Shown here piece after piece: positions 44,189-53,304 of a stretch of 64,000 nucleotides of DNA (positions are counted from its first letter, which is position 1; each line of letters opens with the position of its first letter). Made by a program: the position numbers and the translations under genes. The notes under the pieces are model-generated. The model saw only the letters and a list, made by a program, of their open reading frames with translations, was not told the origin of the DNA and made no database searches. The stretch is from positions 6,200,001 to 6,264,000 of the forward strand of contig NZ_CP108488.1 in the NCBI RefSeq assembly GCF_035987325.1, read 5' to 3'. This DNA is from Streptomyces sp. NBC_01244 (GTDB taxonomy: Bacteria; Actinomycetota; Actinomycetes; Streptomycetales; Streptomycetaceae).

Positions 44189-45588
44189 TTGGTGTCGTCG
44201 CCGTCCTGCTCGCGCTTCTGGGCGGCCTCGCCCAGCATCTTGTCGATCTCGGAGAAGTCGAGCTGCTCGCGGTGCACGAACCCGTCCGGGTCGTCCAGGT
44301 CGGAAGCGGTCGGCAGCATGTCCGGGTGCTCCCACAGCCCGTCGCGCCCGTCCACGCCGCGCGCGTCGGTGAGCGAGGCCCACAGCCGCGACGCGTCGCG
44401 CAGCCGGCGCGGCCGCAGCTCCAGCCCGATCAGCGTGGCGAAGGTCTGCTCCGCCGGGCCGCCCGAGGCGCGCCGCCGGCGCATGGTCTCGCGCATGGCG
44501 TCGGCCGAGGTCAGCCGGGGCTTGGCAGCCTCGTGGACGACCGCGTCCACCCAGCCCTCGACCAGCGCGAGCGCCGTCTCCAGACGGGCCAGCGCGGCCT
44601 TCTGCTCGGGGGTGTCCTGCGGCTGGAACATGCCGCCCTGGAGGGCTTCCTGGAGCTGCTCCGGGTTCGACGGGTCGAGCTGGCCGACCACGTCCTCCAG
44701 CTTCGAGGTGTCGACCTTGATGCCCCGCGCGTACCCCTCGACCGCGCCGAAGAGGTGCGAGCGCAGCCACGGCACGTGCGCGAAGAGCCGCGCGTGCGCG
44801 GCCTCGCGCAGCGCCAGGTACAGCCGTACCTCGTCGGAGGAGACGCCCAGGTCCTTGCCGAAGCTCTCGATGTTCAGCGGCAGCAGGGCTGCCTTGCCGG
44901 CCGGGCCCAGCGGGAGCCCGACGTCGGTCGAGCCGACGACCTCGCCCGCGAGGGTGCCCACGGCCTGGCCGATCTGCTGGCCGAACATGGCCCCGCCCAT
45001 GGAGCGCATCATGCCGAGCAGCGGGCCCGCCATGGCCTGCATCTCCTCGGGCAGGACGCCGCCCATGGCCGCGCCGACGCGCTCGGCGACCGGGTCCACG
45101 AGCTCCTTCCACACCGGCAGGGTCGCCTCGACCCATTCGGCGCGGCTCCACGCCACGGCGGTGGCGGCGCCCGACGGCAGCGAGGTGACGTCGTCGAGCC
45201 AGTGGTCGGCGAGGCGCACGGCCTCCTCGACCGCCGACTTCTCGGCGAGGCCCACACTGGCGTCCTTGACCCCGTCCGAGGTGCCCTGGGCCACGGTCTG
45301 GCGGGCGATGTCCTTGGCCATGTCCCAGTTGACCGGACCGCCCTCGTAGCTCAGCATCTGGCCGAGCTGCTGGAAGGCGGCGCCGAGGTCGTTCGGGTTC
45401 ATGGAGCCGAACATCGCGGCGAAGGGGTTGTCGGCGCCCCCCGGACCGCCGGAGCCGCCGGGCAGGCCCGTGCCGAACCCGAACGGATTCGGGCCGCTCT
45501 GACCGCCCTGGTTGCCCTTCTTCTTGCCCTCGTCGCCGTTGTCCGGCTCCTCGGGCGGAAGGCCGAATCCGAATGGGGTGTCGCTCAC
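44185..45588 (-). CDS. Zinc-dependent metalloprotease (DUF2342/zincin-like)
   Basis: 467 residues. The signature REAAHARLFAHVPWLRSHLF contains the putative zinc-site His pair of the DUF2342 family. Gly/Asn/Pro-rich N-terminus and DLGVSSDEVRLYLALREAAH are typical. GTG at 45588 has GAGGAA upstream. It is coupled to the Nudix gene and divergent from the SDR gene. Substrate not known; this family is widespread in actinobacteria. Confidence 0.88.
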   Translation of the reverse strand: MSDTPFGFGLPPEEPDNGDEGKKKGNQGGQSGPNPFGFGTGLPGGSGGPGGADNPFAAMFGSMNPNDLGAAFQQLGQMLSYEGGPVNWDMAKDIARQTVAQGTSDGVKDASVGLAEKSAVEEAVRLADHWLDDVTSLPSGAATAVAWSRAEWVEATLPVWKELVDPVAERVGAAMGGVLPEEMQAMAGPLLGMMRSMGGAMFGQQIGQAVGTLAGEVVGSTDVGLPLGPAGKAALLPLNIESFGKDLGVSSDEVRLYLALREAAHARLFAHVPWLRSHLFGAVEGYARGIKVDTSKLEDVVGQLDPSNPEQLQEALQGGMFQPQDTPEQKAALARLETALALVEGWVDAVVHEAAKPRLTSADAMRETMRRRRASGGPAEQTFATLIGLELRPRRLRDASRLWASLTDARGVDGRDGLWEHPDMLPTASDLDDPDGFVHREQLDFSEIDKMLGEAAQKREQDGDDTK

Positions 45589-45779
45589 GGGTTTCCTCGG
45601 CTCGTAGGGCCGCCGGCGGGAGCCGGCGGGCAATGGGTCGACAACACCACCAGCGTAGACACCAGACCCGCTTCCGGGCTCGGTGCTCCGCGGGCTGCTG
45701 GGCTGCGGCAGGATGGACATCGACTGGTGGGTCCGCGCCACGGCGCGTCCCTACTGAAGACAACCGCTGGAGACGCCTG

Positions 45780-46943
45780 GTGAGTTCCCCAGATCCGCAC
45801 GCTTTGGACGAGCAGGGCCCGGAAGACCGCCCTGAGCACGGCGAGGACGCCCAAGGCGTTCGCCGGACGCGAAACCCGGGCGGTTCCGCGCGCCGAGGCC
45901 CCGTGATCGCCGTGACCGGCGCCGCCTCGGGGGTCGGGGCGGCCTTGGTGACCAGGCTGGCCGCGTCCGAGGAGGTCAAGCAGGTCGTCGCGATCGACGA
46001 GCGGCGCGGGGACTGCACCGACGCGCAGTGGCACCTCCTGGACGTACGGGACCCCGCGATCGCGGAGAAACTGCGCGGCGCGGACGTCGTGGTGCACCTC
46101 GCCCTCGACCTCGACCTGGAGACGGACCCGGCCGCCCGTACGGCGTACAACGTGCGGGGGACCCAGACCGTGCTCACCGCCGCCGCGGCGGCCGGAGTGC
46201 ACCGGGTCGTGCTCTGCACGTCCGCGATGGTCTACGGGGCCCTGCCGGACAACGACATCCCGCTCTCGGAGGACGCCGAGCTGCGCGCCACCGCCGAGGC
46301 GACCGGCGTCGGCGACCTCCTGGAGATCGAGCGGCTGGGCCGCCGGGCGCCGCGCGCGCACCCCGGCCTGAACGTCACCGTGGTCCGCCCGGCCGTACTG
46401 GTCGGCGGCACGGACACCGCGCTGACCCGCTACTTCGAGTCCCCGCGCCTGCTGGTGGTGGCGGGCTCCCGCCCGACCTGGCAGTTCTGCCACGTCGAGG
46501 ACCTGGTCAGCGCGCTGGAGTACGCGGCCCTGGAAAAGGTCGAGGGAGAACTGGCGGTCGGCTGCGAGGGCTGGCTCGAACAGGAGGAGGTCGAGGAGCT
46601 GAGCGGGATCCGCCGCATGGAGCTCCCGTCGGCCGTGGCCCTGGGCGCGGCGGCCCGGCTGCACCGGATCGGCCTCACCCCGTCCCCGGCCGGGGACCTC
46701 GCGTACACGATGCACCCGTGGGTGGTCAGCGTCAGCCGGCTGCACGCGGCGGGGTGGCGGCCGCGCTGGACCAACGAGGAGGTGCTGGCGGAGCTGCTCC
46801 AGGAGGTCGCGGGGCGGCACACCGTCGCGGGGCGCCGACTGGGACGCAAGGACGCGACGGCCGCGGGGGCGGCGGGAGCCACCGTCGCGCTGCTGGGCGC
46901 CGCAGCCGCGATCCGCGCTGCGCGCCGCCGCCGGGGCATCTGA
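45780..46943 (+). CDS. NAD-dependent epimerase/SDR-family protein
   Basis: 387 residues. Extended SDR fold: IAVTGAASGVGAALVTRL (NAD-binding GxxGxxG), DVRDPAIAEKLRGADVVVHLA, the catalytic-type TSAMVYGA (Ser and Tyr with only 3 residues between, so not the usual YxxxK arrangement) and VVRPAVLVGG. The C-terminus has a hydrophobic segment (AAGATVALLGAAAAI) then basic residues, which suggests membrane association. Substrate unknown. GTG at 45780 has GGAG 8 bases upstream. Confidence 0.8.
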   Translation: MSSPDPHALDEQGPEDRPEHGEDAQGVRRTRNPGGSARRGPVIAVTGAASGVGAALVTRLAASEEVKQVVAIDERRGDCTDAQWHLLDVRDPAIAEKLRGADVVVHLALDLDLETDPAARTAYNVRGTQTVLTAAAAAGVHRVVLCTSAMVYGALPDNDIPLSEDAELRATAEATGVGDLLEIERLGRRAPRAHPGLNVTVVRPAVLVGGTDTALTRYFESPRLLVVAGSRPTWQFCHVEDLVSALEYAALEKVEGELAVGCEGWLEQEEVEELSGIRRMELPSAVALGAAARLHRIGLTPSPAGDLAYTMHPWVVSVSRLHAAGWRPRWTNEEVLAELLQEVAGRHTVAGRRLGRKDATAAGAAGATVALLGAAAAIRAARRRRGI

Positions 46944-46983
46944 CGGGGCCCGGGCGGCCCGTCCCGGCCGGGTGCACCGCCGT

Positions 46984-47070
46984 CGCGCAAGCGGCCCCGG
47001 GCTGCGCCCGGGCTCCCGGGGCGCTGCCCCGGACCCCGCTCCTCAAACGCCGGAGGGGCTGGATGTGCCC
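46984..47070. repeat. Extragenic G/C element, family of the left-end repeat
   Basis: Contains GGGCTGCGCCCGGG and GGGGCGCTGCCCCGGACCCC, then CAAACGCCGGAGGGGCTGG. The same right-hand tail (CAACGCCGGCGGGGCTGG) ends the 13-copy array at 419-442. It lies in the gap between the SDR gene and moaE and can form hairpins, so it may also act as terminator for the SDR gene. Confidence 0.7.
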
Positions 47071-47193
47071 CGGACGGTGCTGGACGGCCCGGGCCGCCCT
47101 CCCGTAGCCGACGGATTTCTGTAGGAGGCTCCCAAAGGGGCCGGTGGGGCCCTGGTGAAACTGCTATTCCGCCCGGTCAGCGGCTAAGGCACG

Positions 47194-47664
47194 ATGGAAG
47201 GTATGGCACCGCACTTCGATCACCCCGGCGAGCACGCCGCTCCGGACCCGATCCGGCTGCTCGAAATCCGTGAGACCCCGCTCTCGATCGACGAGGTCTT
47301 CCAGGCCGTCGGCGACGATGCGACGGGCGGTACGACGCTCTTCGTCGGCACGGTGCGCGACCACGACAGCGGGGCGGACGTCGACCAGCTCGGCTACTCC
47401 TGCCACCCCTCCGCCGAGGCGGAGATGCGCCGCGTGGCCGAGCGCGTCGTGGAGAAGTACCCGGTCCGCGCCCTCGCCGCCGTCCACCGCATCGGCGACC
47501 TGTCCGTCGGCGACCTCGCGGTGATCGTCGCCGTGTCCTGCCCGCACCGAGGCGAGGCCTTCGAGGCCGCCCGGATGCTGATCGACGACCTCAAGCACGA
47601 GGTTCCGATCTGGAAGCACCAGACCTTCGCCGACGGCACGGAGGAGTGGGTCGGGGCCTGCTGA
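47194..47664 (+). CDS. moaE: Molybdopterin synthase catalytic subunit MoaE
   Basis: 156 residues. The MoaE family core is present: TTLFVGTVRDHDSG, LGYSCHPSAEAEM, the lysine in VVEKYP, VAVSCPHRGEAFEA, and the C-terminal HEVPIWKHQTFADGTEEWV. It transfers sulphur from MoaD to precursor Z to make molybdopterin, required by the NarG catalytic centre. ATG at 47194 has AAGG upstream; ATG at 47203 is the alternative. Its 3' end is duplicated 160 bases downstream. Confidence 0.93.
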   Translation: MEGMAPHFDHPGEHAAPDPIRLLEIRETPLSIDEVFQAVGDDATGGTTLFVGTVRDHDSGADVDQLGYSCHPSAEAEMRRVAERVVEKYPVRALAAVHRIGDLSVGDLAVIVAVSCPHRGEAFEAARMLIDDLKHEVPIWKHQTFADGTEEWVGAC

Positions 47665-47783
47665 CCGAGGGGTCGGCGGGTAGGCCCGCGGGTCGGTCGG
47701 CGGACGGAGTCCGGCGCGGCCGGCCGAAGCCTGTGAGGCGCCCCTGGCGCCGAGCAGTGCGAGGGGGGCCGTGGAGGATGGGT

Positions 47784-47824
47784 CCTTCGCCGACGGCACG
47801 GAGGAGTGGGTCGGGGCCTGCTGA
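47784..47824 (+). repeat. Duplicate of the last 41 bases of moaE
   Basis: Positions 47784-47824 are identical to 47624-47664, the last 13 codons plus stop of moaE. The 119-base segment between holds no gene. The sequence around the copy does not continue into moaE. Confidence 0.9.
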
Positions 47825-47952
47825 GGCAGGGGTCGGGGCCCGCTTGTTGCCCCGTTCGGACGCGCAACACGCCCTCGATTTGCGTAACCCCTTCCCGGGC
47901 AGCAGCGTTGAAGCCACCAACAACACGTACTTCGGGGTAGGGAGACACGCCC

Positions 47953-48165
47953 ATGGCGTCTTTGGCGTGGTTGCTGATTCCGCTGTTCGCCGCGATCGGA
48001 GCGGCGATATGGGGCAGCTGGGCGGCACGCGACCGCACGGCCGGTGACATATCCGAGCTCGCGGGCTACGCGCGGTTCCGTGAGGCCATGGGCCAGAACG
48101 AACCGGGCGCGGCGAAGGCCGCCGCGGACGCGGACCGCAAGAAGGACACGGTCGACTCCCTCTGA
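47953..48165 (+). CDS. Small membrane protein, conserved hypothetical
   Basis: 70 residues. One N-terminal membrane segment (LAWLLIPLFAAIGAAIWGSW) and a charged Ala-rich tail with EMGQ-type sequence. ATG with GGGAG 8 bases upstream. It sits just upstream of the PDZ-protease gene and may be co-transcribed with it. Function unknown. Confidence 0.8.
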   Translation: MASLAWLLIPLFAAIGAAIWGSWAARDRTAGDISELAGYARFREAMGQNEPGAAKAAADADRKKDTVDSL

Positions 48166-48236
48166 CGCGGGGCGCCGGGCCCCGTACGGACCGGCCCCGG
48201 GGGCCGCTCTTCAGGGCCGTCACGTACTGTCGATCC

Positions 48237-49325
48237 ATGCCACGCCGCACTGCGACGATGCTCGCCTCCACCCTCATGCTGTTCGCGCTGCTCTGCGCGG
48301 GAGTGTTCATGAAGGCCCCGTACTCCGAGATGAGCCCGGGCCCGACCGTGAACACGCTCGGGGACTCGCACGGCGAGCCCGTTCTGAACATCTCGGGGCA
48401 CAAGACGTACCCGACCAGCGGGCACCTGAACATGACGACGGTCCGCGTCACCGGCGCGGACTACGACATGAACCTGCTGGAGGCCGTCTACGGCTGGGCC
48501 GCGGGCGACAACATCGTCGTACCGCACGAGAACCTGTACCCGGACGGCAAGACGGAGCAGGAGTCCACGCAGGAGAACGCCGAGGAGTTCAGCCAGTCGC
48601 AGGAGAGCGCCAAGGTGGCCGCCCTCAAGCAGCTCGGCATCCCGGTCGCCGCCCGCGTGATCGTCGCCTCCGTGGTCAAGGGCAGCCCCTCCGAGGGCAA
48701 GCTGCACGCCGGGGACGTCATCAAGGCCGTGGACGGGACCCCCGTCAAGGCTCCCGAGGACGTGGCCAAGCTGGTCACCAAGCACAAGCCCGGCGAGCCG
48801 GTCGAGTTCACCATCGTGCCCGCCCCCGAGGCCGCCGAGGCCGAGAAGGCGCACCGCGAGCCCACCGGCACGACGAAGGTCACGATCATCGCGGGCAAGG
48901 CGGAGGACGACGGTCACGCGATCGTCGGCATCCGGGCCGGCACCGACCACACCTTCCCGTTCACCATCGACATCAAGCTCGCCGACGTCGGCGGCCCCAG
49001 CGCCGGTCTGATGTTCGCGCTCGGCATCGTCGACAAGCTCACCCCGGAGAACCTGACCGGCGGCAAGTTCATCGCCGGCACCGGAACCATCGACGACGCG
49101 GGCAAGGTCGGCCCGATCGGCGGCATCCAGATGAAGACCATCGGCGCCCGCCAGGCCGGCGCCCAGTACTTCCTGACGCCCGCCGAGAACTGCGCCTCCG
49201 CCGCGGGCGACGTGCCCGACGGGCTGACCCTGGTCAAGGTCTCCACCATCGACGACGCCGTGAAGGCGCTGGAGAAGATCGGCAAGGGGGACACGGCCGG
49301 GCTGACGCAGTGCGCCAAGCCCTGA
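48237..49325 (+). CDS. ylbL: YlbL-like PDZ / Lon-type protease
   Basis: 362 residues. An N-terminal membrane anchor, a PDZ domain (about 150-200; VASVVKGSPSEGKLHAGDVI) and a C-terminal Lon-like S16 domain with catalytic Ser in GGPSAGLMFAL and Lys in GGIQMKTIGA. Predicted to be anchored with the protease outside the cytoplasm, as in the YlbL family. Substrates unknown. ATG with weak upstream site. Confidence 0.9.
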   Translation: MPRRTATMLASTLMLFALLCAGVFMKAPYSEMSPGPTVNTLGDSHGEPVLNISGHKTYPTSGHLNMTTVRVTGADYDMNLLEAVYGWAAGDNIVVPHENLYPDGKTEQESTQENAEEFSQSQESAKVAALKQLGIPVAARVIVASVVKGSPSEGKLHAGDVIKAVDGTPVKAPEDVAKLVTKHKPGEPVEFTIVPAPEAAEAEKAHREPTGTTKVTIIAGKAEDDGHAIVGIRAGTDHTFPFTIDIKLADVGGPSAGLMFALGIVDKLTPENLTGGKFIAGTGTIDDAGKVGPIGGIQMKTIGARQAGAQYFLTPAENCASAAGDVPDGLTLVKVSTIDDAVKALEKIGKGDTAGLTQCAKP

Positions 49326-49375
49326 CCGCGTCCTTCGGCGGCCTCGATCCTTCGGCGGCCTCGCCGCCCTGCCCG

Positions 49376-49948
49376 CTAGTCGAGGAAGGTCGCGGCCAGC
49401 GCCTCGGCGAGCCCCGGCACCAGCGTCGCGCCGGTCAGCACCTCGTTCGCCGAGTCCTTGTCCCGCAGCCGCACGGCCGACTCCCGCGATCCGTCGCGCA
49501 GGACGCCCACGGTCAGCCGCACTTCCTGGCGCTCCGGGTGGGTGGCGACCCACTTGGTGAGCTGCTTGTCGGTGAGCCCCTCCGGTACGGAGGACTCGGC
49601 GGACGGCGGCAGCATCAAGCGCTCCACGGTCAGCGCGCAGCCGAGGATCGACGGGGGCCAGGCGATGGTTCCCAGGAACTTGTCCAGCGGGGTCCCGGCC
49701 GGCACTTCGTCCTGCTCGATCGGGGTGAGCTGGTTCTTGCCCGTGTCGTCCTGGTCGAGGCCGAGCTGGCGGGCGACGCCCGGCGCCTCCTTGCGCAGCT
49801 TGGCCGTGTCGACCAGGGCGAAGAGCCGGGCGGGCTTGTCCCAGCCGAGGGTGGAGGCGTACTCGTCGATTTCGAGGACGGCACGGGTCAGCGGGCTTGC
49901 CGCCATAGGGGTGCCGGGGGACGGCGAAAGGTTGGACATGGGCAACAT
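49376..49948 (-). CDS. PPA1309-like hypothetical protein
   Basis: 190 residues. No enzymatic motif. The core MAASPLTRAVLEIDEYAS and LFALVDTAKLRKEAP match a small actinobacterial conserved family. ATG at 49948 has AGGAGG 5 bases upstream; ATG at 49939 is possible. Convergent with the protease gene, divergent from UPF0182. Confidence 0.8.
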   Translation of the reverse strand: MLPMSNLSPSPGTPMAASPLTRAVLEIDEYASTLGWDKPARLFALVDTAKLRKEAPGVARQLGLDQDDTGKNQLTPIEQDEVPAGTPLDKFLGTIAWPPSILGCALTVERLMLPPSAESSVPEGLTDKQLTKWVATHPERQEVRLTVGVLRDGSRESAVRLRDKDSANEVLTGATLVPGLAEALAATFLD

Positions 49949-49973
49949 CCTGCCTCCTTTCCCCGGGATACCG

Positions 49974-49999
49974 GGAACTGACTAAAGCCTCAGTAAGTT
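49974..49999 (+). promoter_or_regulatory. ECF-type promoter candidate for the UPF0182 gene
   Basis: GGAAC (49974-49978), 18 bases, GTT (49997-49999). This is one base from the sigma-R consensus, on the strand and at the distance expected for the UPF0182 gene (start 50084). Confidence 0.4.
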
Positions 50000-50083
50000 G
50001 CATGAGTGGGCTCTACGATCGGGGGCCCATGCTTTGAAAACTCTCAGCATCACTTACACACAGCGACTTTCGAGGTGCGCACC

Positions 50084-52984
50084 TTGGCTTTCCAGATGCC
50101 GGACCGCGGCGGAGGCCCCTCCGGGCCACGGATGAGAGTCGGCCGCCCCTCCCGGCGCGCCCGGACTCTTCTGATGACCTTGGGCGTGCTGGCCGTCCTG
50201 GCCATGGCGTTCATCATGTTCGCCGGTTTCTGGACGGACTGGCTCTGGTTCCGCTCCGTCAACTACTCCACCGTCTTCACGACGACCCTGTGGACCAAGG
50301 TCGGCCTCTTCGCCGTCTTCGGCCTCCTCATGGCCGGCGCCGTCGGGCTGAACATCTGGCTGGCCCACCGGCTGCGGCCGCCGCTCAGCGCGATGTCGAT
50401 GGAGCAGCAGAGCCTCGACCGCTACCGGATGACCGTCGCGCCGTACCGCAAGTGGCTGCTGCTCGGCATCTCCGCGCTGGTGGGCCTGATCGCGGGCGCC
50501 TCGGCGGCGGGCCAGTGGAAGACCTGGCTGATGTACGTGAACGGGGTGCCCTTCGGCACGAAGGACCCCCAGTTCAACCTGGACGTGTCGTTCTACACCT
50601 TCGACCTGCCCTGGTACCGCTTCCTGCTCGGCTTCGGCTTCGCCGCCGTCGTGCTCTCGGTGATCGCCGCCGCCGTCGTGCACTACCTCTACGGGGGACT
50701 GCGCGTCACGAGCCCGGGTGCGCGGGCCACCGCCGCGGCGACCGGTCACCTGTCGGTGCTGCTCGGTCTCTTCGTCACGCTCAAGGCGGTCGCGTACTGG
50801 CTCGACCGGTACGGCCTCGCCGTGAAGTCCAGCGACTTCAAGGCCGCCGACAACTGGACCGGCCTGCGGTACGTCGACGCCAACGCGTACCTGCCGGCCA
50901 AGACGATCCTCGTCGCCATCGCCGCGATCTGCGCGGTGCTGTTCTTCGCGACGCTGTGGCGCCGCACCTGGCAGCTCCCGGTCATCGGCTTCGGCCTGAT
51001 GGTGCTCTCGGCGATCCTGATCGGCGGGCTGTACCCGGCGATCGTGCAGAAGTTCCAGGTCCAGCCGAACGAGCAGGCCAAGGAATCCCCGTACGTCCAG
51101 AAGAACATCAAGGCGACGCGCGACGCCTACGGGGTCGCCGACGCCTCGGTCACGGACTACCCGGGCCTGCCGGACCCCAAGGCGGACAAGAAGAAGCTCC
51201 GCCAGGACGCCGACACCACGGCGAGCGTCCGCCTGCTCGACCCGAACATCGTGTCCCCGGCCTTCCAGCAGCTCCAGCAGAACAAGGGCTACTACGGTTT
51301 CCCGGCCACGCTGGCGGTCGACCGGTACAAGGGCCAGGACACGGTCATCGGGCTCCGTGAGATCAACCTCGCGGGCATCCCGAAGAACAACTGGATCAAC
51401 GACCACTTCCGTTACACCCACGGATTCGGTGTGGTCGCGGCCAAGGGCACCGAGGTGACCTCGAACGGGGAGCCGCTGTTCACCGAGTCGGGCCTGCCCG
51501 CGCAGGGCAACCTCGGGGAGTACGAGCAGCGGATCTACTACGGCGAGCAGACGAAGCAGTACTCGATCGTCGGCGGACCGCAGAAGGAGCTCGACTACGC
51601 CAACGACTCGGGCGAGAAGGAGACCACCTACCAGGGCGACAGCGGGGTGAGCCTGGGCAACCCGGTCAACCGCGCCGCGTACGCCCTGGCCTTCAGCGAG
51701 CCGCAGATCCTCTACTCCGGCGCCATCGACGACAAGTCGAAGATCCTCTACAACCGGACGCCCAAGGCCCGGGTCGAGGCGGTCGCCCCGTGGCTGACGA
51801 TCGATGGAGCCGTGTACCCGGCGGTGATCGACGGCCGCGTCCAGTGGATCGTGGACGCCTACACCACCACCAACGGCTACCCCTACGCGTCCCGCACCCA
51901 GCTCGGTGACACGACGGCGGACTCGCTGACCAACTCCCAGCGCGCCTTGGTCGCGCAGGAGAACCAGGTCAACTACATCCGGAACTCGGTCAAGGCCACC
52001 GTCGACGCCTACGACGGCACGGTGAAGCTGTACCAGTGGGACACCAAGGACCCGGTCCTCAAGACGTGGATGAAGGCCTTCCCCGGCACGGTGAAGGACA
52101 AGAAGGCGATCTCGCCGGCCCTGATGGAGCACCTGCGCTACCCGCAGGACCTCTTCAAGGTCCAGCGTGAGCTGCTGACCCGCTACCACGTCACGGACCC
52201 GCAGACCTTCCTCAGCGGCAGCGAGGTCTGGGCGGTGCCGGACGACCCGACCACCAAGGCGGGGACGGCCGTTCCGCCGTACTACCTCTCCATGAAGATG
52301 CCGGGTCAGAAGGATCCCAACCAGGCCTTCTCGCTGACCACGACGCTCACGCCGAACGGCAGGGACAACCTGAGCGCCTTCATGGCGGTCAACGCCGATC
52401 CCACCACCGCGGACTACGGCAAGATCCAGTTGCTGAAGCTGCCCACCCAGAACCCGGTGGACGGCCCGAAGCTCGTCCAGGCGAGATTCAACTCCAAGCC
52501 GGAGATCGCCCAGGAGATCAACATCCTGAGCCGGGGCGATTCCCAGGTGGAGTACGGCAACCTGCTCACGGTCCCGCTCGACAAGGGAATGCTCTACGTC
52601 GAGCCGGTGTACGTGCGCGGTGGCGGCCTCAAGTACCCGCTGCTGAAGAAGGTCCTGGTGACCTACGGGGACCAGACGGCCTTCGAGGACACGCTGGAGA
52701 AGGCGCTGAACGTGGTGTTCGGGGCCGAGTCGGCGACCACGCCGCCGACGACCCCGCCGGGCGACGGGACCACCACCCCGCCGCCGGCCAGCCAGGACCC
52801 GACGGTCAAGGCGGCCCTCGCGGATGCGCAGAAGGCGGTCGACGACGCCGACAAGGCGCTCAAGGCCGGCGACTGGGCGGCGTACGGAAAGGCCCAGAGC
52901 GACCTGCAGGCCGCGCTGAAGCGGGCCATCGAGGCCGAGGCGAAGGTGGCGGCGCCCGCGGCCACCCCGACGCCCAGCGGATAG
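50084..52984 (+). CDS. UPF0182 family membrane protein
   Basis: About 966 residues. Seven N-terminal membrane segments (to about residue 320), then a large extracytoplasmic domain with [19 protein letters not shown] and [17 protein letters not shown], and a C-terminal Pro/Thr/Ala-rich tail with a coiled segment. UPF0182 proteins have no proven function. TTG at 50084 (AFQMPDRGG) is preferred because GAGGTG lies 6 bases upstream. A possible ECF promoter lies upstream. Confidence 0.88.
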   Translation: MAFQMPDRGGGPSGPRMRVGRPSRRARTLLMTLGVLAVLAMAFIMFAGFWTDWLWFRSVNYSTVFTTTLWTKVGLFAVFGLLMAGAVGLNIWLAHRLRPPLSAMSMEQQSLDRYRMTVAPYRKWLLLGISALVGLIAGASAAGQWKTWLMYVNGVPFGTKDPQFNLDVSFYTFDLPWYRFLLGFGFAAVVLSVIAAAVVHYLYGGLRVTSPGARATAAATGHLSVLLGLFVTLKAVAYWLDRYGLAVKSSDFKAADNWTGLRYVDANAYLPAKTILVAIAAICAVLFFATLWRRTWQLPVIGFGLMVLSAILIGGLYPAIVQKFQVQPNEQAKESPYVQKNIKATRDAYGVADASVTDYPGLPDPKADKKKLRQDADTTASVRLLDPNIVSPAFQQLQQNKGYYGFPATLAVDRYKGQDTVIGLREINLAGIPKNNWINDHFRYTHGFGVVAAKGTEVTSNGEPLFTESGLPAQGNLGEYEQRIYYGEQTKQYSIVGGPQKELDYANDSGEKETTYQGDSGVSLGNPVNRAAYALAFSEPQILYSGAIDDKSKILYNRTPKARVEAVAPWLTIDGAVYPAVIDGRVQWIVDAYTTTNGYPYASRTQLGDTTADSLTNSQRALVAQENQVNYIRNSVKATVDAYDGTVKLYQWDTKDPVLKTWMKAFPGTVKDKKAISPALMEHLRYPQDLFKVQRELLTRYHVTDPQTFLSGSEVWAVPDDPTTKAGTAVPPYYLSMKMPGQKDPNQAFSLTTTLTPNGRDNLSAFMAVNADPTTADYGKIQLLKLPTQNPVDGPKLVQARFNSKPEIAQEINILSRGDSQVEYGNLLTVPLDKGMLYVEPVYVRGGGLKYPLLKKVLVTYGDQTAFEDTLEKALNVVFGAESATTPPTTPPGDGTTTPPPASQDPTVKAALADAQKAVDDADKALKAGDWAAYGKAQSDLQAALKRAIEAEAKVAAPAATPTPSG

Positions 52985-53028
52985 CGGTAATGGTTCCACC
53001 CCGCGTCGTGCTACTGTTGGTTTACCGA

Positions 53029-53102
53029 CGCGGGGTGGAGCAGCTCGGTAGCTCGCTGGGCTCATAACCCAGAGGTCGCAGGTTCAAATCCTGTCCCCGC
53101 TA
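53029..53102 (+). tRNA. Initiator tRNA-Met (CAT), first copy
   Basis: Folds as a standard cloverleaf. Acceptor CGCGGGG pairs with CCCCGCT, leaving C1.U72 mispaired, and the anticodon stem has three G-C pairs (GGG-CTCATAA-CCC), both initiator features. The CCA tail is not encoded. TTTACCGA precedes it and a hairpin terminator follows. Confidence 0.97.
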
Positions 53103-53107
53103 CTGAA

Positions 53108-53144
53108 GACGAAGGCCCGGATCCGATGGATCCGGGCCTTCGTC
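53108..53144 (+). terminator. Terminator of first initiator tRNA
   Basis: GACGAAGGCCCGGATCC-GAT-GGATCCGGGCCTTCGTC, a 17-bp stem, 5 bases after the tRNA. Confidence 0.9.
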
Positions 53145-53304
53145 ATGCCCGATCGAGTTTTTCGCCGACGCGGGGTCACTGGGGTGGGTGAGTTGGGGTG
53201 TGAGCGTGTTTGACTTGTCTCTCTGTGGGCATGTCGACAAAACGCTGTAGTGACCTCACTGACTGCGACATACCAGGTGTACGCGGGTAGCAGGTGATGC
53301 GACG

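Noticed and set aside
48166..48236. Additional short frame between the small membrane protein and the protease
   Set aside because: Only 71 bases with no ribosome site and no start in a good frame.
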